Below, one piece after another: positions 1 through 5,521 of a stretch of 5,531 nucleotides of DNA. A model generated the notes under the pieces. It was not told the DNA's origin. It was given only the letters and a program-made list of their open reading frames with translations, and made no database searches. A program made the translations under genes and the position numbers. How positions within the stretch are numbered: position 1 is the stretch's first letter; every line of letters starts with the position of its first letter. Source of the DNA: an uncultured Blautia sp. (GTDB lineage: Bacteria; Bacillota; Clostridia; Lachnospirales; Lachnospiraceae); contig NZ_CAKROJ010000099.1 in NCBI RefSeq assembly GCF_934372025.1, forward strand, positions 1 through 5,531, in the 5' to 3' direction.

Positions 1-60
1 ATAAAGAAACTCGCGTCGATTGATTACGAATACGATGAGGAGCTTAATCAGTTTGTATAA
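1..60 (+). CDS. 3' end of a possible upstream gene (partial)
   Basis: Frame 1 is open from the window edge to a TAA stop and encodes 19 residues ending in YDEELNQFV. The peptide is acidic and polar and looks like an ordinary protein tail, but it is too short to assign to a family or to prove coding. A small hairpin and then the long inverted repeat H1 follow the stop at once, which fits this being the true end of a gene on the same strand. It may equally be chance, since 19 open codons is weak evidence. Confidence 0.35.
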   Translation: MKKLASIDYEYDEELNQFV

Positions 61-62
61 AG

Positions 63-83
63 AATTCCCGGTGATGGGAAATT
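63..83. other. Small hairpin just after the upstream stop codon
   Basis: AATTCCC at 63-69 can pair with GGGAAATT at 76-83, with one bulged A and a six-base loop. It lies three bases after the TAA at 58-60. No T tract follows (the next bases are GAAAGAAG), so it is not a standard intrinsic terminator. It may be a 3' end stabiliser or chance. Confidence 0.3.
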
Positions 84-84
84 G

Positions 85-345
85 AAAGAAGACTCTGTTT
101 AGCGGACAACACGTGAATTATCTCTGTGTGTGTTTCAATTCAGAACTTCTGAGATACCAGGATATACAGAACTTTGCTAAAAACAATTTAGAAAATGCTG
201 AACTCGCATCTGAAGATGCTCAAACAGCAGCATTTTCTGAATTAACGCAAAAACCTGTATAGTCCGGTATCTAAACGAAGTTCTTCAGGCGAAACAAACA
301 CAGAGGATAATTACGTTCGTCCCTGACAGAAGTCTTTTTTTATTC
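85..345 (+). repeat. Long imperfect inverted repeat H1, possible structured RNA
   Basis: The two halves are reverse complements over about 120 bases each, around a centre near 213, with small bulges. Visible pairings from outside in are 91-98 with 326-334, 116-136 with 291-312 (nearly perfect), 143-148 with 278-283, 152-158 with 265-271, 163-167 with 257-261, 191-200 with 227-236 (perfect), and an apex of GCATC/GATGC (206-210/215-219) closed on a TGAA loop. The nested order of all these pairs rules out chance. A seven-T run follows the base of the stem, which points to plus-strand transcription ending there, but I see no convincing promoter in front of it. It may be a noncoding RNA, a very long terminator for the upstream gene, or a decayed palindromic mobile element. 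Confidence 0.75.
326..341 (+). terminator. Terminator-like base of H1 with T7 tract
   Basis: ACAGAAGTC (326-334) pairs with GACTCTGT (91-98) at the foot of the H1 stem and runs straight into T335-T341. A hairpin followed by a U run is the form of an intrinsic terminator, but the arms here lie over 220 bases apart. It would work only if the inner helices fold first and bring the foot together. No other terminator is visible for the upstream gene. Confidence 0.4.
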
Positions 346-403
346 CCCAGCACCGTACTTTATACCTGGTAGTGTGACGGAAAATTCACAAAAAACTCAG
401 ATT

Positions 404-489
404 AACCGCCGAATACAAAGCCTCCTGAAAGGTTAACCTACACGCTGATAAATACAGCTCAACAGCCGAGTATAAAGACTCCTGAGCGG
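404..489 (+). repeat. Two tandem 29-base units in the left arm of H2
   Basis: Positions 404-432 and 461-489 match at 23 of 29 bases without gaps, 57 bases apart. Both contain the pattern AAC-GCCGA-TA-AAAG-CTCCTGA-GG. Each unit pairs with its own partner in the right arm, so the hairpin is modular: unit, unit, apex, inverted unit, inverted unit. Confidence 0.65.
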
Positions 490-541
490 GAAACATCTGC
501 AGGAATTCTTAGAAATACTCAGGATAGTATCAGACTGTGTT

Positions 542-596
542 ATGGATTCAAAAGTGCATTGTCTGAGCGAAAGCGAGTTATGCACTTTTAATCCAT
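542..596 (+). repeat. Apical stem-loop of H2 with GCGAAAGC cap
   Basis: Positions 542-559 pair with 580-596 as 17 consecutive base pairs, broken only by a bulged C at 549. This includes AAAAGTGCAT against ATGCACTTTT. Above an internal loop, G567-C568 pairs with G573-C574 around GAAA, with A566-G575 and G565-A576 placed to form tandem G-A pairs. A GAAA loop is a GNRA tetraloop in RNA, and GCGAAAGC is known to form an unusually stable mini-hairpin in single-stranded DNA. As the most conserved pairing in H2, this may be the functional core or the youngest inserted part. Confidence 0.8.
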
Positions 597-654
597 GCAT
601 TTAACAGGCTGAGAATATCCCTAGTATTTCTGAATTCCGAAGCCGTTTCCACGC

Positions 655-738
655 CAGGAGTCTTTTATATCCGGCGTGAGATATAAATATCAGCGTTGAA
701 CTTTTCATCCATTTCTGGAGTCTTTGAACATTAGGCGT
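655..738 (+). repeat. Two tandem units in the right arm of H2
   Basis: Positions 655-677 and 715-738 both read C-GGAGTCTTT and end in GGCGT, offset by exactly 60 bases, with one gap in between. They are the inverted partners of the left-arm units at 461-489 and 404-432. The foot of H1 (326-344) carries a related motif, AGAAGTCTTTT followed by TATTCC, which suggests that H1 and H2 belong to one repeat family. Confidence 0.6.
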
Positions 739-773
739 TAAATTTGATTTTTTTGTGAAATCTGCAAAAACAG

Positions 774-801
774 TTGCATTTTCTCCACAAATGCATATAA
801 T
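774..801 (+). promoter_or_regulatory. Promoter of the regulator-exporter operon
   Basis: A -35 element TTGCAT (774-779) and a perfect -10 element TATAAT (796-801) are separated by 16 bases. This is a good vegetative sigma factor match. The expected start point is near 808, giving a leader of about 60 bases before the TTG start codon. The palindromic operator begins at 808, so a bound repressor would sit on the start point. The outer edge of hairpin H2 ends about 10 bases before the -35 box. Confidence 0.8.
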
Positions 802-807
802 AAACAA

Positions 808-834
808 TTAGCCGACTAATCAATAGTCGACTAA
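808..834. promoter_or_regulatory. Operator: paired palindromes for the MarR-type repressor
   Basis: TTAGCCGACTA (808-818) and TAGTCGACTAA (824-834) are inverted repeats with one mismatch around the five-base spacer ATCAA. The right half also contains a perfect 10-base palindrome, TAGTCGACTA (824-833), and the left half a near-perfect copy, TAGCCGACTA (809-818), centred 15 bases away. The site could take one dimer across the spacer or one dimer per half. Placement over the expected start point, directly before a MarR gene, is the usual arrangement for autorepression. That the encoded protein binds here is inferred. Confidence 0.8.
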
Positions 835-855
835 CAAAAATAACAGACATCATAC

Positions 856-870
856 GGAGGTGAAGACTTG
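856..870 (+). promoter_or_regulatory. Ribosome binding site that fixes the TTG start
   Basis: GGAGG (856-860) lies seven bases before TTG at 868-870. The first in-frame ATG is at 928 and has no such site in front of it. It would also remove part of the N-terminal helix expected in a MarR dimer. The TTG start is therefore preferred. Confidence 0.8.
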
Positions 871-1374
871 TTTACAGAAGACGAACCAGACTTTTGTCCG
901 CCGGAGTACAGATCCAGTATTCTGACAATGTTTATGCGGATCGACCGGCGTTTTATGGCCAAATGCTTTGGTCAGATGCAGGAACTGGGAATCTACCCGG
1001 GGCAGATACCGGTGCTCGGACTCCTGTCATACAAAGACGGACTGAGCCAGCGCGAGATCGCAGAAAAACTGCACATCAAACCACCGACTGTCAATGTAAC
1101 TGTTCAGCGCCTGGAAAAAGCAGGATTCCTTTACAGAGAAGCCGATGAAAAAGATCAGCGTATCTCAAGAATCTATCTGACAGAGAAAGGCAAGCAGGCC
1201 AAAGAAAGTGGCATGAAGAAGGTGCAGGATAACGAGAAGATTCTTCTCGATGGTTTCAGCGAAGAAGATCTTTGCCTACTGCGAAGATTTCTGGACCAGA
1301 TCACAGAGAATATTGAAAAAATACCGGTTGCATCCGGTAAAAACAACACCAGGAAAGAGAGGCAGCAAAAGTGA
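868..1374 (+). CDS. MarR-family transcriptional regulator
   Basis: The protein has 168 residues, within the usual MarR size, and should act in the cytoplasm as a DNA-binding dimer. A winged helix-turn-helix is clear. GLSQREIAEKLHIKPPTVNV (about 58-77) matches the recognition helix region, VQRLEKAGFLYR (about 79-90) follows, and the wing carries the family pattern D-QR-S-IYLTEKG (about 96-108). The flanking N- and C-terminal helices would form the dimer interface, where small ligands usually bind in this family. The last 15 or so residues are basic and look disordered. The gene is first in the operon and its stop overlaps the next start by four bases (GTGA, 1371-1374), so it should be co-translated with the exporter. 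By position it is most likely the ligand-responsive repressor of its own promoter through the 808-834 palindromes. Activator function is less likely, because the site covers the start point. The ligand cannot be read from the sequence. Confidence 0.93.
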   Translation: MFTEDEPDFCPPEYRSSILTMFMRIDRRFMAKCFGQMQELGIYPGQIPVLGLLSYKDGLSQREIAEKLHIKPPTVNVTVQRLEKAGFLYREADEKDQRISRIYLTEKGKQAKESGMKKVQDNEKILLDGFSEEDLCLLRRFLDQITENIEKIPVASGKNNTRKERQQK

Positions 1375-3533
1375 TCAAACTGATGAAATTTCTGAAAAAA
1401 TCAGCTGGCTATGTTGTACTGATCATAGCACTTCTGTTTCTTCAGGCTTACTGCGATCTGTCACTGCCGGATTACACATCCAAGATCGTCAATGTGGGAA
1501 TCCAGCAAAGTGGTATCGAAGACAGTGTACCTGAAAAGATCAGAAAAACATCTATGGACAATCTGAAGTTGTTTATGGATGAAGAAGACAAAGAAACAAT
1601 AGATTCATTTTATGAAGAAGATGGAGACAACCTCGTACTCAAAGATGATGTAAAATCTGATGAACGGGATGAACTCAATGATATTTTAGCAAAACCGATG
1701 ATGATAGCAGCAAGCTTTTCATCCGGCAGCGACGAAGTAAACGAGATGCTCGCCAGGATGGGAGTTCCGGAGGGAACAGATCCGATGCAGGCGATCGCTC
1801 AGATGCCAGAGGAAGCTCTAACATCAATGATCGAGAAGATCAGCGAGAAGATTGACCAGATGCAGCCATCCATCCTTACACAGGCAGGTGTAGCTTATGT
1901 AAAGAGTGAATACGAGGCAATGGGCGAGGATGTCGATGCGATCCAGATGCATTACATCAAAATTTCAGGCGTTAAGATGCTGGGAATGGCACTTATCACC
2001 ATGCTCTGCGCAATCTGTGTGGTATTTCTTTCATCCAGAGTGGCAGCAACACTTGGACACGATCTGAGAAATGCTGTGTACAATAAAGTTATTTCATTCT
2101 CAAGCCGTGAATATCATAAATTCTCAACAGCATCCCTGATCACCCGATGCACGAACGATATTCAGCAGGTGCAGCAGGTTATGGCAATGCTTTTCAGAAT
2201 TGTACTCTATGCGCCGATCCTTGGTATTGGTGGTGTGATCCGTGTATTGCAGACGGATTCTTCCATGACATGGATCCTTGGTCTCGCTGTAGGCCTGATC
2301 CTTGTTGTGATCGTTGTTCTGTTCCAGGTAGCAATGCCTAAGTTTACAATACTGCAGACTCTGGTTGACAAGCTGAATCTGGTTACACGTGAGATCCTGA
2401 CAGGTATCCCGGTTATCCGTGCATTCAGCCGTGAAAAACACGAAGAAGAACGTTTTGAAGAGGCGAACCAGAGACTTACAAAGACGAACCTGTTTGTCAA
2501 CAGATGTATGACATTTATGATGCCGACGATGATGCTCATTATGAATGGAGTTTCCGTACTGATCATCTACAGCGGCGCTTATGCAGTAGATAACGGAAGC
2601 ATGCAGGTTGGTAATGTTATGGCGTTTATCCAGTATGCTATGCAGATCATCATGTCCTTCCTGATGATCACAGCAATGTCTATCATGCTCCCAAGAGCAA
2701 ATGTTGCAGCACTTCGTATCAACGATGTACTCAAGACAAATGTCAGCGTAACAGATCCTGAAAATCCGGTTCTGCCTGATAAGAATGTCAAAGGAACCGT
2801 TGAATTTGATCATGTAAGCTTTGCGTATCCGGAAGCAGGCGAAAATGTTATTACCGATATTTCCTTTAAGGCAGAAAAAGGTGAAACAGTTGCCGTGATC
2901 GGAAGTACCGGAAGCGGTAAGAGTACACTTATCAATCTGATCCCTCGTTTCTATGATGTGACAGAAGGCCGTGTTCTGGTAGACGGTGTGGATGTACGTG
3001 AAATGACACAGAAAGAAGTCCGCTCCAAGCTTGGATATGTACCGCAGAAAGGAGTACTTTTCTCAGGTACAATTGATTCCAATATACGTTATGGCAAGAC
3101 AGATATCTCAGAAAATGAGGTAAAAGAGGCTGCATCGGTTGCACAGGCAACAGAATTTATTGAAACGAAACCGGAAAAATATGATTCTCCGATAGCACAG
3201 GGAGGAACCAATGTATCCGGTGGACAGAAACAGAGACTTTCAATTGCAAGAGCAATTGCCAAAAAACCAGAGATATTTATTTTTGATGACAGTTTTTCTG
3301 CATTAGACTTCAAGACTGACAGTACATTACGAAAAGCTCTGAAGGAACATACCAGGGATGCGACAACAATCATTGTTGCACAGCGAATCAGTACGATTCT
3401 GAATGCAGACAAAATCATTGTTCTGGATGACGGACATATGGCAGGAATTGGTTCTCATAAGGAATTGATGAAAAATTGTGAGGTTTACCGTCAGATTGCA
3501 ATGAGTCAGCTGTCAGAGGAGGAATTGGCATGA
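1371..3533 (+). CDS. Heterodimeric ABC exporter, degenerate-site subunit with large extracellular insert
   Basis: This is a 720-residue half-transporter with a fused membrane domain and ATPase, of the TM287 type. Half-exporters usually have about 580 residues. The excess is an acidic, Met-containing, mostly helix-like insert at about 43-198, between TM1 (about 12-34) and TM2 (about 200-222). Topology puts it outside the membrane. Other membrane segments lie near 274-293, 299-321, 381-405 and 415-438. The ATPase has A-loop Tyr486, Walker A GSTGSGKST (511-519), Q-loop Gln559, canonical signature VSGGQ (615-619), Walker B IFIFDD (635-640) and D-loop SALD (643-646). Two catalytic positions are changed: Asp640 replaces the usual Glu, and Gln671 (VAQRIST) replaces the switch His. 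This is the known pattern of the degenerate half of heterodimeric exporters. Its intact signature should complete the active site of the partner encoded next. The GTG start at 1371 follows GAGAGG (1357-1362). An in-frame ATG at 1383 is an alternative that loses four residues. The likely role is drug, lipid or peptide efflux; the substrate is unknown. Confidence 0.93.
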   Translation: MIKLMKFLKKSAGYVVLIIALLFLQAYCDLSLPDYTSKIVNVGIQQSGIEDSVPEKIRKTSMDNLKLFMDEEDKETIDSFYEEDGDNLVLKDDVKSDERDELNDILAKPMMIAASFSSGSDEVNEMLARMGVPEGTDPMQAIAQMPEEALTSMIEKISEKIDQMQPSILTQAGVAYVKSEYEAMGEDVDAIQMHYIKISGVKMLGMALITMLCAICVVFLSSRVAATLGHDLRNAVYNKVISFSSREYHKFSTASLITRCTNDIQQVQQVMAMLFRIVLYAPILGIGGVIRVLQTDSSMTWILGLAVGLILVVIVVLFQVAMPKFTILQTLVDKLNLVTREILTGIPVIRAFSREKHEEERFEEANQRLTKTNLFVNRCMTFMMPTMMLIMNGVSVLIIYSGAYAVDNGSMQVGNVMAFIQYAMQIIMSFLMITAMSIMLPRANVAALRINDVLKTNVSVTDPENPVLPDKNVKGTVEFDHVSFAYPEAGENVITDISFKAEKGETVAVIGSTGSGKSTLINLIPRFYDVTEGRVLVDGVDVREMTQKEVRSKLGYVPQKGVLFSGTIDSNIRYGKTDISENEVKEAASVAQATEFIETKPEKYDSPIAQGGTNVSGGQKQRLSIARAIAKKPEIFIFDDSFSALDFKTDSTLRKALKEHTRDATTIIVAQRISTILNADKIIVLDDGHMAGIGSHKELMKNCEVYRQIAMSQLSEEELA

Positions 3534-5380
3534 GTGAACAGAGACGACGCGGACCGATGAGAGGTCATGGACCTGGAATGCGCCCGACAGAAAAAGCAAA
3601 AGATTTTAAAGGTTCAATGGGAAAACTGTTTCGTTACATGAGCCGTTATAGATTACGTTTTGTAATGGTATTTATTTTTGCAGTTGCAGGAACTGTTTTT
3701 AATATTGCAGGACCGAAGATTCTCGGGAAAGCAACGACAGAACTTTACACTGGACTGGTTGCAAAGGTAAATGGAACCGGAGGCATTGATTTCGGAAAGA
3801 TTGGAACAATCCTTCTGTGGACGTTGGGGTTGTATCTGGCAAGCGCATGTTTCTCCTTTATCCAGGGATGGATCATGACAGGAATTTCGAATGATGTAAC
3901 ATATAATTTAAGAAAAGATATCTCAAAAAAGATCAATAAACTGCCGCTCAATTATTTTGAGAGCAGAACAAACGGCGAAATTCTTTCAAGGGTAACAAAC
4001 GATGTCGATACTCTGCAGATGAGTCTGAACCAGAGTCTGACGCAGCTGATCACATCCGTAACGACACTGATCGGTGTATTTATCATGATGCTGTCCATCA
4101 ATGTGTGGATGACTCTGGCAGCCCTTCTGATCCTGCCGGTTTCTATGTTGATCATTCAGACAGTGATGAGACACTCACAGAAATATTTCCAGGCACAGCA
4201 GAAGTATCTTGGTGCAGTCAATGGCCAGATCGAAGAAAACTTTGGCGGACATGATGTGGTAAGAGTGTTCAATAAAGAAAAAGATGTTCTGGAGGAATTT
4301 GAAAAGGACAACAAAAAGCTCTACGAATCAGCATGGAAATCTCAGTTTTTCTCAGGAATGATGATGCCGATCATGCAGTTTGTAGGAAACCTCGGATATG
4401 TGATGGTTGCACTTCTTGGTGGCGTTTTTGTTATCAAGGGTTCCATCGAAGTTGGTGATATCCAGTCCTTCTTCCAGTATATTCGTAACTTTACACAGCC
4501 GATCCAGCAGATCGCACAGGTTACAAACCTTCTGCAGTCTTCAGCTGCGGCATCCGAGCGTGTATTTGAATTCCTGGATGAAGAGGAAGAGGTACAGCAG
4601 CCGGAAAAACCGGATTCTATCGAAGGACTCGATGGAAATGTACAGTTTGAGCATGTAGAGTTTGGATATAATCCGGAGAAAATCATTATTCATGATTTTT
4701 CAGCAGATGTACAGGATGGACAGAAGATTGCAATCGTGGGTCCGACCGGAGCTGGTAAGACCACAATGGTGAAACTGCTGATGCGTTTTTATGATGTCAA
4801 TAAAGGTGCGATCAAGGTTGACGGACACGATGTCAGAAACTTTAACAGAAGTGAGCTTCACGAGATGTTTGGAATGGTGCTTCAGGATACATGGCTGTTT
4901 TCCGGGACGATTATGGAAAACATCCGTTATGGACGTCTGGATGCGACAGACGAGGAGGTTATTGCAGCTGCAAAAGCGGCACATATCCACAACTTTATTA
5001 TGCAGCAGCCTGGCGGATACCAGATGGTGCTGGATGAAGAAACAAGCAATATTTCGCAGGGACAGAAGCAGCTTCTTACGATTGCAAGAGCAATTCTTGC
5101 CGATAATAAGATTCTGATCCTTGATGAGGCAACTTCCTCTGTTGATACCAGAACAGAGATGCAGATTCAGAAAGCTATGGACAATCTGATGAAGGGAAGA
5201 ACAAGTTTTGTCATTGCACACAGACTTTCCACGATCAAAGATGCAGATCTGATACTGGTTATGAAAGACGGAGATATCATTGAACAGGGTAACCACGAAG
5301 AACTGCTGGCTGCAAAAGGCTTCTATGCGGATCTTTATAACAGTCAGTTTGATAATGGAAGCTCTGAACTTTGTTCCTGA
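3530..5380 (+). CDS. Heterodimeric ABC exporter, catalytic-site subunit
   Basis: This 616-residue half-transporter is of the TM288 type and is the expected partner of the preceding gene. A basic, Gly/Arg-rich cytoplasmic leader of about 28 residues (RRRGPMRGHGPGMRP) precedes TM1 (about 42-64). Further membrane segments lie near 92-115, 171-190, 192-212, 282-303 and 309-335. The ATPase has A-loop Tyr380, Walker A GPTGAGKTT (404-412), Q-loop Gln452, Walker B ILILDE with catalytic Glu533, D-loop SSVD (536-539) and switch His564. All of these are canonical. The signature is altered to ISQGQ (508-512), with Gln for the first Gly, so this motif would face the degenerate site of the partner. The active ATP site should therefore combine this protein's Walker motifs with the partner's SGGQ. 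The ATG overlaps the previous stop (ATGA, 3530-3533) and has AGGAGG (3517-3522) seven bases ahead, so the start is secure and roughly equal synthesis is likely. There is no large extracellular insert here, unlike the partner. Confidence 0.94.
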   Translation: MSEQRRRGPMRGHGPGMRPTEKAKDFKGSMGKLFRYMSRYRLRFVMVFIFAVAGTVFNIAGPKILGKATTELYTGLVAKVNGTGGIDFGKIGTILLWTLGLYLASACFSFIQGWIMTGISNDVTYNLRKDISKKINKLPLNYFESRTNGEILSRVTNDVDTLQMSLNQSLTQLITSVTTLIGVFIMMLSINVWMTLAALLILPVSMLIIQTVMRHSQKYFQAQQKYLGAVNGQIEENFGGHDVVRVFNKEKDVLEEFEKDNKKLYESAWKSQFFSGMMMPIMQFVGNLGYVMVALLGGVFVIKGSIEVGDIQSFFQYIRNFTQPIQQIAQVTNLLQSSAAASERVFEFLDEEEEVQQPEKPDSIEGLDGNVQFEHVEFGYNPEKIIIHDFSADVQDGQKIAIVGPTGAGKTTMVKLLMRFYDVNKGAIKVDGHDVRNFNRSELHEMFGMVLQDTWLFSGTIMENIRYGRLDATDEEVIAAAKAAHIHNFIMQQPGGYQMVLDEETSNISQGQKQLLTIARAILADNKILILDEATSSVDTRTEMQIQKAMDNLMKGRTSFVIAHRLSTIKDADLILVMKDGDIIEQGNHEELLAAKGFYADLYNSQFDNGSSELCS

Positions 5381-5409
5381 TCAGTTCAAATCGAACGAAC
5401 GTGAAATTG

Positions 5410-5430
5410 GCGTCTGACTCCGGTCAGTGC
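5410..5430 (+). other. UCCG-loop hairpin in the operon 3' region
   Basis: CTGAC (5414-5418) pairs with GTCAG (5423-5427) around TCCG, an RNA tetraloop of the stable UNCG class closed by C-G. Positions 5410-5412 can pair with 5428-5430 across a bulged T. No T tract follows, so it is not itself a terminator. It could protect the 3' end of the operon mRNA or pause the polymerase before the terminator about 30 bases further on. Confidence 0.5.
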
Positions 5431-5453
5431 AAATAATCGAGTAAAAAAAGAGT

Positions 5454-5505
5454 AAAAAAAGGCGGCTGCCTGACAGGAGAACCTCTTGCCAGCAGTGGCC
5501 TTTTT
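5454..5505. terminator. Intrinsic terminator of the exporter operon, possibly bidirectional
   Basis: AAAAAGGC (5456-5463) is the reverse complement of GCCTTTTT (5498-5505). Inside, CTGC (5466-5469) pairs with GCAG (5492-5495), and AGG/CCT can close a small top loop near 5475-5484. The five-T run after GCC serves the plus strand. The A7 run at 5454-5460, with another A7 just before it (5443-5449), would give T runs on the minus strand. It lies about 75 bases after the exporter stop. Confidence 0.75.
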
Positions 5506-5514
5506 CGGTATAAT
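5486..5514 (+). promoter_or_regulatory. Second promoter, embedded in the terminator
   Basis: TTGCCA (5486-5491) and TATAAT (5509-5514) are 17 bases apart, a near-consensus vegetative promoter. The -35 box lies inside the descending arm of the terminator hairpin, and the terminator T run falls in the spacer. It would serve a plus-strand gene beyond the window edge. Support is the motif match and the operator-like sequence directly after the -10 box. Confidence 0.55.
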
Positions 5515-5521
5515 AATTCCC

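Larger units (their letters stand above)
379..764. repeat. Giant nested imperfect inverted repeat H2
   Basis: About 385 bases fold on a single centre near 570. Pairings from outside in are 387-410 with 734-757 (20 of 24 positions plus one G-T wobble), 417-430 with 712-725 (12 of 14), 443-450 with 688-695, 474-484 with 655-665 (perfect), 489-494 with 645-650, 502-508 with 632-638, 511-519 with 623-631, 522-526 with 616-620, and the apical stem 542-559 with 580-596. All midpoints fall between about 568 and 572, so this is one collinear palindrome and not scattered matches. The right arm ends about 10 bases before the -35 box of the marR-family promoter. No credible gene lies inside. It could be a structured RNA, a source of double-stranded RNA, or a MITE/REP-like element with diverged arms. 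Confidence 0.8.

Noticed and set aside
113..262. Open frame of 49 codons from a GTG, running through both arms and the apex of H1.
   Set aside because: It has no convincing ribosome binding site and no recognisable protein features. The base-paired arms constrain the sequence, so the open frame is more likely a by-product of the palindrome.
85..345. H1 as a retron msr-msd RNA or a CRISPR-related RNA.
   Set aside because: There is no reverse transcriptase, Cas gene or regularly spaced direct repeat array in the window, and none of the expected retron landmarks were recognised.
542..604. A 20-codon ATG frame (MDSKVHCLSESELCTFNPCI) across the H2 apical hairpin.
   Set aside because: There is no ribosome binding site and the whole frame is explained by the stem-loop. 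A dispersed repeat would produce the same short peptide wherever it inserts.
601..807. Minus-strand frame of 68 codons in the right arm of H2 and the marR-family promoter.
   Set aside because: It starts inside the promoter/operator region, has no good ribosome binding site, and its internal resemblance (NVQRLQKW and GYKRLLAW) comes from the tandem DNA units at 655-738.
802..867. Riboswitch, T-box or attenuator in the operon leader.
   Set aside because: The leader after the expected start is only about 60 bases and is mostly operator and ribosome binding site. No conserved aptamer motif or terminator/antiterminator pair is visible.
2124..2813. A 229-codon minus-strand frame opposite the first exporter gene.
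   Set aside because: It is rich in Cys, His and Asp, typical of an antisense shadow, and overlies a clearly coding membrane domain. The long minus-strand frame at 4700-5296 is rejected for the same reason.
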